Shown here: positions 20,887-33,048 of the stretch, in pieces | Layout of the letters: each line of letters opens with the position of its first letter | How positions within the stretch are numbered: the stretch's first letter is position 1 | Source: Pseudorasbora parva | Taxonomy: Eukaryota; Chordata; Actinopteri; Cypriniformes; Gobionidae | Direction of reading: 5' to 3' | DNA: 64,000 nt | Assembly (NCBI RefSeq): GCF_024679245.1 | Contig: NC_090173.1 | Location: forward strand, 6,754,428-6,818,427 | Translations under genes and position numbers: made by a program | The notes under the pieces: generated by a model | What the model saw: only the letters and a program-made list of their open reading frames with translations | Database searches by the model: none | Told to the model about the DNA's origin: nothing

Positions 20887-22514
20887 TATTGTTCAAAATA
20901 ATAGCAGTACAATATGACTAACCAGAATAATCAAGGTTTTTCGTAAATTTTTTTATTGCTACGTGGCAAACAAGTTACCAGTAGGTTCAGTAGATTGTCA
21001 GAAAACAAATGAGACCCAGCATTCATGATATGCACGCTCTTAAGGCTGTGCAATTGGGCAATTAGTTGAATTAGTTGAAAGGGGTGTGTTCAAAAAAATA
21101 GCAGTGTGGCATTCAATCACTGAGGTCATCAATTTTGTGAAGAAACAGGTGTGAATCAGGTGGCCCCTATTTAAGGATGAAGCCAACACTTGTTGAACAT
21201 GCATTTGAAAGCTGAGGAAAATGGGTCGTTCAAGACATTGTTCAGAAGAACAGCGTACTTTGATTAAAAAGTTGATTAGAGAGGAGAAAACCTATAAAGA
21301 GGTGCAAAAAATGATAGGCTGTTCAGCTAAAATGATCTCCAATGCCTTAAAATGGAGAGCAAAACCAGAGAGACGTGGAAGAAAACGGAAGACAACCATC
21401 AAAATGGATAGAAGAATAACCAGAATGGCAAAGGCTCAGCCAATGATCACCTCCAGGATGATCAAAGACAGTCTGGAGTTACCTGTAAGTACTGTGACAG
21501 TTAGAAGACGTCTGTGTGAAGCTAATCTATTTTCAAGAATCCCCCGCAAAGTCCCTCTGTTAAAAAAAAGGCATGTGCAGAAGAGGTTACAATTTGCCAA
21601 AGAACACATCAACTGGCCTAAAGAGAAATGGAGGAACATTTTGTGGACTGATGAGAGTAAAATTGTTCTTTTTGGGTCCAAGGGCCACAGGCAGTTTGTG
21701 AGACGACCCCCAAACTCTGAATTCAAGCCACAGTACACAGTGAAGACAGTGAAGCATGGAGGTGCAAGCATCATGATATGGGCATGTTTCTCCTACTATG
21801 GTGTTGGGCCTATTTATCGCATACCAGGGATCATGGATCAGTTTGCATATGTTAAAATACTTGAAGAGGTCATGTTGCCCTATGCTGAAGAGGACATGCC
21901 CTTGAAACGGTTGTTTCAACAAGACAATGACCCAAAACACACTAGTAAACGGGCAAAGTCTTGGTTCCAAACCAACAAAATTAATGTTATGGAGTGGCCA
22001 GCCCAATCTCCAGACCTTAATCCAATTGAGAACTTGTGGGGTGATATCAAAAATGCTGTTTCTGAAGCAAAACCAAGAAATGTGAATGAATTGTGGAATG
22101 TTGTTAAAGAATCATGGAGTGGAATAACAGCTGAGAGGTGCCACAAGTTGGTTGACTCCATGCCACACAGATGTCAAGCAGTTTTAAAAAACTGTGGTCA
22201 TACAACTAAATATTAGTTTAGTGATTCACAGGATTGCTAAATCCCAGAAGAAAAAAAATGTTTGTACAAAATAGTTTTGAGTTTGTACAGTCAAAGGTAG
22301 ACATTGCTATTTTTTTGAACACACCCCTTTCAACTAATTGCCCAAATGCACAGCCTTAAGAGCGTGCATATCATGAATGCTGGGTCTCATTTGTTTTCTG
22401 AGAATCTACTGAACCTACTGGTAACTTGTTTGCCACGTAGCAATAAAAAATATACTAAAAACCTTGATTATTCTGGTTAGTCACATTGTACTGCTATTAT
22501 TTTGAACAAGACTG
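20884..22514 (+). mobile_element. Complete Tc1-like transposon with an intact transposase
   Basis: The ends CAGTATTGTTCAAAATAATAG and the near-inverse CTATTATTTTGAACAAGACTG border TA on each side. The terminal inverted repeats run about 200 bp, past GCATTCATGATATGC and AGTTGAAAGGGGTGTG. Length is 1631 bp. It sits between two TA microsatellites and is the best-preserved mobile element in the window. Confidence 0.95.
21221..22216 (+). CDS. Tc1/mariner transposase, apparently full length
   Basis: An uninterrupted 331-residue frame begins at ATG 21221 and ends TAG. The N-terminus has two helix-turn-helix regions (about 7-47 and 65-113) joined by the basic linker RRGRKRK (51-57), which binds the terminal repeats and may act as nuclear signal. 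The catalytic triad is visible: D144 in LWTDESK, D235 in QQDNDPKHT, and E270 in [11 protein letters not shown], spaced as a DD34E enzyme. A Gly-rich block [11 protein letters not shown] lies at 177-187. All of this is normal for active members of the family, and the matched terminal repeats make it potentially self-mobile. Activity itself cannot be judged from the sequence. Confidence 0.93.
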   Translation: MGRSRHCSEEQRTLIKKLIREEKTYKEVQKMIGCSAKMISNALKWRAKPERRGRKRKTTIKMDRRITRMAKAQPMITSRMIKDSLELPVSTVTVRRRLCEANLFSRIPRKVPLLKKRHVQKRLQFAKEHINWPKEKWRNILWTDESKIVLFGSKGHRQFVRRPPNSEFKPQYTVKTVKHGGASIMIWACFSYYGVGPIYRIPGIMDQFAYVKILEEVMLPYAEEDMPLKRLFQQDNDPKHTSKRAKSWFQTNKINVMEWPAQSPDLNPIENLWGDIKNAVSEAKPRNVNELWNVVKESWSGITAERCHKLVDSMPHRCQAVLKNCGHTTKY

Positions 22515-22650
22515 TATATATATATATATATATATATATCTTTCACCATATTATTGTTGTTGATGTTTATTTCTAGACTGCACAATCAAAATAAAATACA
22601 GATTAATGTAAAATAAGTGATTGTGTGATCTGTTTACTTTTTTCATACAG

Positions 22651-23543
22651 TGTCAAAAAGAATGCAAAGAATTATTTTCTCCCGTGTCTCATCCAGACGG
22701 ATTGTTCTTCTGGGTAAAACTGGTGTTGGGAAGAGTGCAACTGGAAACACAATCCTGGGACAGAAAGAGTTCAGATCTGAATTTAATACAATTTCTGTAA
22801 CCAGTGAATGTTCAGATGCTCACTCCACTGTTTCAGGCAGATCTGTGTCTGTAGTTGATACTCCTGGATTATTCGACACACGGATGAGACATGAGGAGTT
22901 AATGAGAGAGATAGCCAGAAGTGTTTATATATCCAGTCCTGGACCGCACGCTTTTCTCATTGTGTTTCCTGTGAACATGAGATACACTGAACATGAGCAG
23001 AAGATTCCTCAGCAGATTGAGATGATGTTTGGTCAAGAGGTGTTAAAATACTCCATCATTCTCTTCACTCATGGAGACATGTTAGAAGAAGAGACCATAG
23101 AGGAGCTCATTAAGGAGAACTATAGATTAAGAGATCTAGTTGATCAGTGTGGAGGCAGATTTCACGTCTTCAACAATAAAGCTCAGAATAACAGAGAGCA
23201 GGTGAATGATCTACTGCAGAAGATTGACTCAATGATAGAGCAGAATGGAGGAGGACACTACAGTAATCAGATGTTTGAAGATGCTCACAGATTCAGACAA
23301 GAGGAAGAAAAGAGGAGACAGAGAGAGGAAGAAGAGAGAAAACAACGAGAAGAGAGACGAATACAAGAGGAGATTGAGAGAGAGAGAAGAGAGACAGAGG
23401 AGAGAATCAGAGCAGAGATGAGAGTTCGAATGATGCTTGAAATACAAAATGAAATTATAATGGAGATAATGGAAGATCTGAGAAAACAACAAGAAGAGAA
23501 ACAAAGACGAGACAATGAAAATAGCCGATGCACAATACTTTAA
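22651..23543 (+). CDS. gimap: GIMAP GTPase exon ending in a CaaX-like motif
   Basis: The exon starts after acceptor TTTCATACAG at 22650 in the same phase as the second exon of the two-domain genes. The first ATG in frame is 22662, giving 293 residues if used. GTPase motifs are G1 GKTGVGKSA, DTPG, THGD and FNN, then a charged Arg/Glu coiled coil. The protein ends N-S-R-C-T-I-L; Cys plus three residues ending in Leu fits a geranylgeranylation box, unlike the hydrophobic tails of its neighbours. No first-domain exon like 6321-6900 is seen upstream on this strand, so this is either a one-domain gene or a gene that lost its first exon. A Tc1 fragment begins about 27 bp after the stop. Confidence 0.82.
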
Positions 23544-23570
23544 TTTGTTTCAATACTTACCCCCCCCCCC

Positions 23571-24456
23571 AGTTCTTTATGCAAAAAGAAGAAACAGTGC
23601 CAGGCGTGTCCCCCTGCTTAAGCCAGTACATCTACAGGCCCGTCTGAAGTTTGCTAGAGAGCATTTGGGTGATCCAGAAGAGGATTGGAAGAATGTCATA
23701 TGGTCAGATGAAACCAAAATAGAACTTTTTGGTAAAAACTCAAATTGTCGTGTTTGGAGGAGAAAGAATGTTGAGTTGCACCATACCTACTGTGAAGCAT
23801 GGGGGTGGAAACATCATGCTTTGGGGCTGTTTTTCTGCAAAGGGACCAGGAATACTGACCCGTGTACATGAAAGAATGAATGAGGCCATGTATCGTGAAA
23901 TTTTGGGTAAAAGCCTCCTTCCATCAGCAAGGGCATTGAAGATGAAATGTGGCTGGGTCTTTCAGCATGACAATGATCCCAAACACACTGCTCGAGCAAC
24001 GAAGGAGTGGCTTCATAAGAAGCATTTCAAGTTCCTGGAGTGGCCTAGCCAGTCTCTAGATCTCAACCCTTTAGAAAATCTTTGAAAACCTGTGTTGCCC
24101 AGCAACAGCCCCAAAACATCACTGCTCTAGAGGAGATCTGCATGGAGGAATGGGCCAAACTACCAGCAACAGTGTGTAAAAACCTTGTGGTGACTTACAG
24201 AAAATGTTATTGCCAACAAAGGGTATATAACAAAGTATTTAGATTAACTTTTGTTATTGACCAAATACTTATTTTTCACCATATTTTGCAAATACATGAT
24301 TTAAAAATCAGACATCTGATTTTCTGTTTTTTTCCCCCTCATTCTGTCTCTCATTGTTGAAGTGTACCTATGAAGAAAATTACAGGCCTCTCTCATCTTT
24401 TTAAGTGGGAGAACTTGCACAATTGGTGGCTGACTAAATACTTTTTTGCCCCACTG
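23571..24456 (+). mobile_element. 5-prime-truncated Tc1 element with broken transposase
   Basis: The sequence begins within a transposase after a run of C: RVPLLKPVHLQARLKFA, then [11 protein letters not shown] (first Asp), a shift, [24 protein letters not shown] (second Asp) and [10 protein letters not shown] (Glu). It ends in the terminal repeat CTAAATACTTTTTTGCCCCACTG before TA. The left end and N-terminal third are gone. Another fragment of the same family is at 40861-41014. Confidence 0.9.
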
Positions 24457-25859
24457 TATATAGTAAAAAGCACTATATACTGTAAATAAAGGTGACTTGA
24501 CTTTGATTATTGTTGTGATTCTACAGCAAGAGACTCAGTTTAATCAGAAATGATCAGAATGCATTGTACACTAAACACTTTGACCTCTTGCACGATGAAC
24601 TCACACTCAAACAACAAGAATCAGCGTATGAATCTCAATAATGGTGACGTTTCTATCCCGCCACTACATTCTGAGCAAACACAAAGAATACACTACATGA
24701 TGATTACATCTGTATCATCAACAAGTAGCCAAAACCATCTGATCATGTATTATCTTGCTGTTCTCACCATAACAAACACAGCTACAGCAACCAGAGAAAA
24801 TCTGATGTTAACTAGGCAAGGGTCAAGAGCCTAACTAAAGCAAACACTGATCTCCATAATGGTGATCCACAATTATTTTCAATAAATTATCAACATCTTA
24901 ACCTCTGTTGGTTCTCAATAAGAGCTTCTGTAGATGTCTGTAATGACAGAACTGGCTAATTTGTGCCAAAATCACAATGCTTAGTCAGTGTAAATGAAAT
25001 CACAACTAGTCTTATGATCAGCTGTTAATTTACAAATGTAACAAATTTAACAATGTCACATACAATTGGAGTCAAATCAAATAATTCATGGAGTCAGAGT
25101 TAAAATTAGATATCAATAAATTAATTGAATTTCACAGAAATGCTGAAAAGTCTTACACACAGAATTCCTTCAAGCCGTTAGATTCTGTTCTTGGGCCGAC
25201 GGATGGAGCTTACAAATATTTGGTTGAAGTCCTAAGGTCTTGGCCCACTCCTTCAGTTTATACAGTAAAGACGATGCTGTGTGATTTACATTTGGTTAAT
25301 GTATTGGGTTTCTTTTAGGCTATTATTTACCTGAATACTATTGTTAGACCTTAGTTAGCCTAGTATATTTTCTTTAGTATATATCAAAACTACATATAAA
25401 CTTTAGTTATTGTATATATAAAAATGCCTTCGTGCTGGTGCATTTACAAAAAGATTTTTATAATAGTAATTTGGTCAAACATGCTGATGGGTTGCCATAG
25501 ATTTTAAATAGAAATATATTATAAGAATACCATTAAAACCTTAACGATACCATCCCTACATGTAAGTCAAAAGGAGATCCATTTATTAGTTTTTACTTTT
25601 ACTTCATTTTGTATTTTGCTTTGAGTAATTATTGATTAAATGTTGCCCAATAATTATTAATACATTATTATCTTTACTTTATATATTTTATCAACATCTT
25701 TTATGTCTGCTGAATGGCTAATCTGTTTTAAGTCCATAAGTCCATAAAAGTGCATCTATCCATCATGTTGCATGTTTTATACCACTGTAACATCCTAAAA
25801 CATCCTCAACATCCCCATAACCTCTAACAATCATCGTCGTTCTCTCCTGCAGGATAAAG

Positions 25860-25941
25860 ATGTCAGGAGCAGGTGTTGCTTTAGGGTCCTCGGCGGTGTC
25901 CTTAAACCAGCTTAATCTCGAGTTCCAGTGCACTGGGCAGG
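25860..25941 (+). other. Exon-like piece of unknown identity
   Basis: Acceptor-like CTCTCCTGCAG is followed by GATAAAG, an ATG at 25860 and an open frame of about 27 codons (MSGAGVALGSSAV...) up to GGGCAG/GTTAAT, which could be a weak donor. No continuation is found. It may be a chance frame or a captured exon. Confidence 0.2.
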
Positions 25942-26429
25942 TTAATAACATTAATATTATTACAACAAAATAAAGATATCTGTAGGAAAAATCACTCTGA
26001 GACTTGATTTAAAAGTTCTCGAATCACCACAGAATGGTTTCGTTTTACTCAAAAAAGAAGATTCGGAATAATACAAAGAATAATACAAAGATTAATACAA
26101 AGATAAATAATCCAAAAAGGCAAACATAACAAAACAATGTTTAAGTCTTCACCCGAAGAACAATGCACAAAACTTTTTATACTTGGAAATGTCCTGAGGC
26201 GCGGCCTTAAGAGGCTATGACTGTTCTCACAATATAATAACTCATCTCAATCAGACCTCAGTTACTGCCCAAAATGCAGCAATAACCATAATCAGAAAAA
26301 ATAGACAAATATATTTTTTAAAGTTAGGGCGATCATCGTTTTCATGCTCGATCGTCGCTGTCACGTTCGAGTAATCGACCACTGTTGACCATCCCTACTT
26401 GTAACATCATTCATTAAATTTCTTGTTCA

Positions 26430-26608
26430 AATTTTCCATTTGTCTGATGACTCTTATCATCATCTGCTGGCCCCTCCAGATCAATCCTCCTCTGCTATAA
26501 CTCCTCACATGCTGCCTTCATCCTTCTTTTCTCTTTCTTCTCTGCTTTCCAGAGGTGTCTGGTTTGCTCCTTCTTGAGTCGTTCAAATAAAAGATTGTCC
26601 ATAAACAT
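26430..26608 (-). pseudogene. Charged coding remnant of unknown identity
   Basis: On the minus strand, ATG 26608 opens a Lys/Glu-rich frame (LLFERLKKEQTRHLWK, then EKKEKRR) to TAG at 26495, after which the frame continues open with QRRIDLEGPADDD. Flanking DNA toward 26760 recurs near 39490-39600, so this is probably part of a dispersed element. Confidence 0.25.
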
Positions 26609-27578
26609 TTCAGTTTTATCTGGCACGTGTAAATTTGATATCAAATTTAGGGCCAACTTGGCAATATATGAAGAGTTCAGATGTAAAAGCCTCTAAAAGC
26701 CACTTCGGTCAAAAATAATATAACAATACTGAGTGAATGCTTAGCTGACTGAAGTTACGAATTGGTTCCTTACAAATCAGCATAAACTAAATCTCAAGAG
26801 ATGATTGTTGATCGCGGCTTTGTCGAAAGAATTCAAGAAGTCTGTAGTGCAAGCGGTCTTCTGTGTGGGTACAAAACCACAACTGAAAAGGTAACTTTAT
26901 TCTTCAGAGAAACCTTGAATCATTATTCCCGGATTTGGTTGTGTTGGCCGTGGGTAAATGTGTTTTGTCACTTAAACGCCTTTATAATGATCATGGTAGT
27001 TGCATTGCCATCCAGAGTATCTGTCGGATTTACATCACGTAAATTCATAACTTTTTCCCGAAATACATTCAAGTGGCCGGTGAACTAGAAGAAAAGTGTA
27101 ATCTTTGTTCTTTTTTGTTTCATACTCAAACTCAGATGTGTCCCAGCAGGCCCAGAATATAGACTGGAACATCAGCATCAGTCAGACATTGGATTTTGGT
27201 TAAAAATGAAAATTGGTTTGACGTCTACATGTCAAGCTCCAACGTTGGGCATTTTGGTTGGAATAAATACTTCATGCCGCAATGCATTCTGGGTGCATCA
27301 TACAAAACTAGTGTATGGCTCCCAGAATGCTTTGTGGCATTAAGCACGTCTCCATTATTGAGATTCATATGCTGATTATTGATGTTTGAGTCTATTAGAT
27401 GCTGGAGATCAAATGTTTAGTGCACATAGTAGAATTACAGGCTTGCTATAATGTATGCTTTTTGATGTTAGAAGCATTCATTAAACAAGATTGGAATAAT
27501 TACTCTGGTTTCTTTGTCTGATTTAAGCATGGACTAGGGGTAATGTGTGGACAATCTTTGTTGGAACAGTGTCCCACA

Positions 27579-28696
27579 TTAAGAGAAAAAATCCAGTACT
27601 GCTCCAACAGCAGCTCCAGCTATTCCACCAGCATATGCACCAGCAGGACCACCAATAATTAATCCTAAACCTGCACCATATGCTCCAAAGACACATTTGT
27701 CTATACCAATACTATCCACTGTACTCTTTAAAATGGCTGAAGAGATAGACCTCTGCCCATACTGCACATAAAATTGATCAAATTCTTTTTGAAACCTTTG
27801 CTTTCTCTTAAACTCCTCTTTTATTTGTTTCTCCTCTCGTCTTCTCTCTGCTTTAAGTCTTTCTAGTTCAGATTCCATCTCTGCTCTGATTCTCTCCTCT
27901 GCCTCTCTTCTCACTCTCTCAATCCTCTCTCGTCTTCGTCTCTCCACTCGTTGTTTTCTCTCCTCTTCCTCTCTCAGTTTCTGCTCTTCTTCCTCTCGTC
28001 TGAATCTCTGAGCATCTTCAAACATCTGATTACTGTAGTGTCCTCCTCCATTCTGCTCTATCATTGAGTCAATCTTCTGCAGTAGATCATTCACCTGCTC
28101 TCTGTTATTCTGAGCTTTATTGTTGAAGACGTGAAATCTGCCTCCACACTGATCAACTAGATCTCTTAATCTACAGTTCTCCTGAATGAGCTCCTCTACT
28201 GTCTGTCCTTCTAGCTGATCTCCATGAGTGAAGAGAATGATGGAGTATTTTAACACCTCCTGACCAAACAACATCTCAATCATCTGAGGAATCTTCTGCT
28301 CATGTTCAGTGTATCTCATGTTCACAGGAAACACAATGAGAAAAGCGTGCGGTCCAGGACTGGATATATAAACACTTCTGGCTATCTCTGTCATTAACTC
28401 TTCAGGGTCCATCTTTGTGTCGAATAATCCAGGAGTATCAACTACAGACACAGATCTGCCTGAAACAGTGGAGTGAGCAACTGCACATTCACTGGTTGAA
28501 GAAATTGTATTAAATTCAGTTCTGAACACTTTCTTTCCCAGGATTGTGTTTCCAGATGCACTCTTCCCAACACCAGTTTTACCCAGAAGAGCAATCCGTC
28601 TGGATGAGAGACTGTTTAGGATGGCAGGAATTCGTCTGGATGAGAGACTGTTTAAGATGGCAGGACTCCGTCTAACTAGCATCCCTCCTTCAGATG
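27579..28696 (-). CDS. gimap: GIMAP GTPase, second coding exon (pairs with 34300-34879)
   Basis: The exon begins after acceptor TTTATACAG at 28697 in phase 1 and is open to the stop at 27579. Joined to the 34879-34300 exon it gives an uninterrupted frame of 565 residues; alone, from ATG 28682, it gives 367. It holds G1 GKTGVGKSA, DTPG, THGD and FNN, a basic/acidic coiled coil, then a Gly/Ala-rich hydrophobic tail of about 40 residues (FGAYGAGLGLIIGG region) that could insert in a membrane. Ahead of G1, the 12-residue unit PAILNSLSSRRI is present twice. The 5.6-kb intron implied by this pairing contains the plus-strand DIRS and several MITEs; the pairing is inferred from phase, order and gene 1 and 5 structure. 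Confidence 0.85.
28594..28665 (-). repeat. 36-bp in-frame tandem duplication in a GIMAP exon
   Basis: Units 28594-28629 and 28630-28665 differ at two positions and double a 12-residue segment just before the G1 loop. Other GIMAP exons here have a single SSRRI. Confidence 0.92.
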
Positions 28697-28899
28697 CTGT
28701 ATAAAGGAGATGTTTAAAAAAATGGATGTAAGCAGTCGTTTAGAAACAACTCAGCAAAGAACAGAATGAAATCATTAAAATACAGGTAAAGGCTTTTGCA
28801 ATAATTTACAAGTATTAATCCATCAACTCTATGGCTATATATTAGTCTGATTTTATTGATTACAACTTGCAAACCTACATGAAAAAAGGGCATACACAA

Positions 28900-29788
28900 C
28901 TATGTATATTCCACTTACAGTAATCTTTTTAATCAGTGTAGTTTTGTATTGACAATTTGAAATCAAAATAGTTGTTTTATAGTTATTTTATCAACATGCT
29001 CAACATTTTTTTTTTAAAGAAGACACCCTATAACCCTGAAGATGTCTGGATCATTTTTAACAATATAATTTTAAATTGTGCTCCATTATGTTCTGTTGAT
29101 CATGTGGTATCTCTGATTACATTTCTGAACTAATTTTTTTTTTTTTTTTTGTGATGGATTTTGAGCTTTTCTTTGATTTGAAAACTTCTTGGGCCTGTAG
29201 TGCGTTTCCTGATGAACTTTCCTCAGCTCCTTTTATCTTCAGTAAGACCAAGTTTAAACTTGCTTTTGGCTCCAATTTTTATATGTAGCCTAAAATGTCA
29301 TGATAATAATAGAGAAAATAATAATATGTAAGACAACACAGAGTGACTTATAACAAGAATATATAAATACTTGCAAAATTAAATATAGTTTCTTACTAAT
29401 TATTACATATACTTTATCTATGTATTCTTCTATATCTGTGAGCATATGAATGTGAACAATAAACCTGCAGCTTGAATGGTTGTTACTGCAAGATATAATT
29501 TAATAAAATAAAATGTGAAATTGTTTGTAAATATTAATACCCAAAAATTATCTTCAGAATATTTTCACTTTAAAATAAAGTTTGATGGTTTTGAAGTCAA
29601 TAAAGTCTGTCAGAAAGACAGACAAACAGACAGACAGACTATATGAAAGAAAGTCTCTGTTTACATTTCGAAGTCTCTGCTGTCCTGTGCTGGACAACTT
29701 GAGAAACTGACAATCACAAGATCTCATCAGAGGAGGATTAAACAACGCCACAAACAGCTTTACCAGCTTCACACATTACTAACCAGAC
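28900..29788. other. Intronic stretch ending in a locally duplicated segment
   Basis: Mostly AT-rich. Positions 29664-29788 (CTGTGCTGGACAACTTGAG to ACTAACCAGAC) recur at about 35540-35652, with a shorter piece at 33965-34013. The left copy is cut by the DIRS insertion. Confidence 0.6.
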
Positions 29789-29867
29789 CAGTCGTTCCCT
29801 CTCACCCGCTGACGGTCACAATCACTGCCTCACACGTTTAGGCGTTCAACACACTGAGGCAGCGTTT

Positions 29868-30560
29868 GTGGAAAGTTCATGTTCTCACTGCGGGAACATG
29901 ACTATCTCTGAGCTTAGATCGAGACTCGCCTACCTTCGGGAAGGTGGGGTCCCCCTCCGCGTACCTCGATCTAGTGCTATTCCTGCCCAACAGCAGGACA
30001 GACCTACTTGGACAGATGCCTGGGTTGATCTCAGGATTATGATCAGGGCAAACCCGCCGAGCAAGCCTCCGCGGGCCCCAGATCCCTCACAAGCTCCGCA
30101 GCCAGTGGTGCTTCCGAGAGAAGCTTCTGCCCCCACCTGCACGAGGGTAGGCCTGAGCCAGAGCTCCTCCGGGAGCTCCGGACGGTGACGGAGCCGCTCG
30201 TTCCATCGTCAGGCGATGTCCACCTTTGTGGTCCAGGAACGGCATCTCTGGCTCAACCTGGCCGACATGAGAGAGACCTACAAGTACCGGTTCCTGGACT
30301 CCCCCATCTCGCCGGCCGGGTTATTTGGCGTTGCGGTTGTGAGCTTCACCCAATAGTTCTTGGCCAACCAGAAGCAGACGAAGGCCATCAAGCACATCCT
30401 GCACCTCTACCTGCCGCCGCCTCCGCTCCTGCCCCAGCAGCAGCCTACATCGCACTGGACGCTCACATGCCTTGTCACCCTCAGACGCCTCTCTGTTCAC
30501 CAGCAGGGGGTGCCGACTGTGGGGATGCACTTAAGGGGCCTTCCCACACTCGCACACACC
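29868..30560 (+). pseudogene. DIRS gag-like protein, frameshifted
   Basis: The first part has SCSHCGNMTISELRSRLAYL with a CxxC pair and a Pro-rich region. After about 30185 the frame changes and a second part includes FVVQERHLWLNLADM and PISPAGLF, typical of the C-terminal half of DIRS gag. At least one frameshift and an in-frame TAG near 30354 disrupt it. Confidence 0.7.
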
Positions 30561-31429
30561 CTCAGCGGAAGCAGTGTTGAACTGCTTGAATTCATTCAAA
30601 CGCAGAACAGCGGTACCACTGAAACATTTTCAGAGGCTCCTGGGGCATTTGGCATCTGCAGCCGTGGTAACGCCGCTCGGATTGCTTCATATGAGACCGA
30701 TTCAACGCTAGCTATACGATTGAGTCCTGATATGGGTGTGGCACACGGGTCCAAGTGACGCCCCGTTGCCGCCAAACCTTCAGCCTGTGGTCGGACCATT
30801 CATTTCTACAGGCAGGAGTCCCCCTAGAACAAGTGTCCAGGCATGCTGTTGTCTCCACGGATGCCTCATCCAACGGCTGGGGTGCCATGTACAACGGGCT
30901 TGGAATTTCAGGTCTGTGAAAGGGGCCCCAACTGCAATGCTATATCAATTGCCTAGAATTGTTAGCAGTTCGTCTTATGCGGCCGACGAGCTCTCACGTC
31001 AGCAGGTTCTCCTGGGAGAGTGGATACTCAATCCCCAGGTGGTCCAGCTAATATGGAGCCGCTTCTGTTTGCTGCCCCGGACTCGGCCCATTGCCAGTTG
31101 TTTTACTCTCGGCACACACGCCCTGGCACACTGCTTGCCCCGGGGCCTACGAAAGTATGCGTTTCCCCCAGTGAGCCTTCTCGCACAGACACTGCAAAGT
31201 CAGGGAGGATGAGGAGCAGGTCCTGTTGGTAGCATCCATATTGGCCCAACAGGACTTGGTTCCCAGAACTGGTGCTCCTCGCGACAGCACCTCCTTGCCC
31301 CCAAATCCCTTTGAGGAAGGACCTCCTGACTCAGAGACGGGGCACCCTCTGGCACCCGTGTCCGGACCTCTGGAAACTTCATGTCTGGTCCCTGGACGGG
31401 ATGCGGAGGTTCTAGGTGGCTTACCACAG

Positions 31430-33048
31430 GCTGTGGTGGACATCATCACTTCCGCTAGAGCTCACTCTACGAGACAACTCTATGCGTTTAAGTGGAACCT
31501 GTTCGTTGACTGATGATCTTCTCACAGAGAAGACCCCCGAAGGTGTACGGCCGGTTCAGTGCTTTCCTTCCTACAAGACGGGTTGAAGCGAAGGCTGTCT
31601 CGCTCCAGGTGTATGTTGCCGCTATCGCCGCAAGTTATGACATTGTAGATGGTGAGTCCTTAGGAAAGCACAATCTGATTGTCAGTTTCCTGAGTGGGGC
31701 GAGGAGACTAAATCTGCCTCTCTCCCTCTATACCCTCTTGGGACTTAACTCTGGTGCTTACTGCACTGCAAGGAGTGCCCTTTGAGCCTTTGCAGTCAGC
31801 TGAGTTGAGTTCTGTCACTGAAGACAGTACTCCTGACTAAATTGGCCTCCATCAAGAGTGTAAGGGACCTGCAGGCATTTTTGGTCGACAAATCGTGCCT
31901 GGAATTCGTGCCTGGTAACTCTCATGTAATCCTAATACCCCGGCCCGGATTTGTGCCCAAGGTTCCCACCACTCCCTTCCGGGATCAGGTGGTGAACCTG
32001 CAAGCACTGCCTTCGGAGGAGGCAGACCCAGCCCTGGCTTTTCTCTGTCCCGCCCGTGCCCTACGGACTTACGTGGACAGAATGCAAAGCTTTAGGACCT
32101 CAGAGCAGCTCTTCGTCTGTTATGGAGGACAGCAGAAGGGAAAGGCTGACTCAGAGGATGGCCCACTGGATAGTGGATGCCATCGTCTTGGCATATGAAT
32201 CCCAAGATGTGCCTTGCCCGCTCGGGGTTAGAGCCCACTCCACTAGGGGTGTGGCCTCTCCCTGGGCGTTGGCTCGTGGCGCCTCGCTGTCAGATATTTG
32301 TAGAGCTGCGGGCTGGACGACACCTAAGGCCGGAGACACACTGCAAGCGTGGCGTTTCTGCTGCGTGTCAGCCGCGGGCGGCTGCCTGGCGTTTTCTCTG
32401 TCTTTGCACACCAGAAGCGTGTCTGACGCAGCGCTGCTGCTGCTGCTGGGAAGCCCTATACTTCATGTTAAATATAAATAGATTGCCTATTGATACAGCA
32501 AAGACAAAGTCGGCAGTAGCCTATTGACCATACATATATATGGTATTGACGGCAAAATAGGCTACAGAATATTTCGTTCTGTATTGACAGGTTTAATATT
32601 TCAAAATCGATAATTATGTTGTTTTTTATTATTACAAGTAGGCCTATATCTGCATTTATGTTAACCTACAGACTTTCAAACATGAAAATGTCATGTATTA
32701 ATATGTATTCGTGTCAAAATGGCATATAAACATCTTTTCCTATGCTATTTTGCCTAGAAACGCTTTCTAACACGCTCGCGTGTCGCGTGAAAAATAGGCG
32801 TCTCTTCTATTTGAAGCATGCACGCGGTTCCGCACAGCTCAGACCGCGCGTGAGCCGCGCGGCTGACGCAGGCAGTATGCAAGCTCTAACCGGTTAACAT
32901 GGGAGCCGAAATAAAAATGGACACGCCACGCAGCCGAGACGCTCACGGCACGCTTGCAGTGTGTCCCCGGCCTAACACGTTCACTAGATTCTATAGCCTA
33001 CGTGTGGAACCGGTAGCTTCCCGTGTGCTCGCTTCCCATAGCCAGTAA
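31430..33048 (+). pseudogene. DIRS tyrosine recombinase interrupted by a MITE
   Basis: An N-terminal region (SARAHSTRQLYAFKW) is followed after a frameshift by SLQVYVAAIAA, then the core: SEQLFVCYGG, MAHWIVDAIVLA, and GVRAHSTRGVAS with the catalytic His-x-x-Arg. At 32327 a 645-bp insertion stops the frame. Directly after it the frame resumes with T-F-T-R-F-Y, where the codon TAT at 32992-32994 is the nucleophile, and ends at TAA 33048. Apart from the insertion and upstream shifts the catalytic C-terminal half is well kept. Confidence 0.85.
32328..32972. mobile_element. Non-autonomous TIR element (Harbinger-like) in the DIRS recombinase
   Basis: The 645-bp insert begins GGCCGGAGACACACTGC and ends with the inverse of GGCCGGGGACACACTGC; the inverted repeats match at 23 of 24 positions. 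It is flanked by TAA (32325-32327 and 32973-32975). A 3-bp TAA/TTA duplication is typical of PIF/Harbinger; no transposase is present. Confidence 0.85.

Larger units (their letters stand above)
24457..27578. other. Gene-poor stretch between GIMAP genes
   Basis: AT-rich with repeat debris: pieces of the palindromic MITE family (AATCAGCGTATGAATCTC near 24610; CCAGAATGCTTTGTGGC near 27320) and a sequence near 26640-26760 shared with 39490-39600. Two possible exon-like pieces are listed separately. Otherwise I recognise nothing. Confidence 0.5.

Noticed and set aside
29868..31785. A host gene on the + strand
   Set aside because: The segments match gag, linker and recombinase blocks of DIRS elements in order, with frameshifts.
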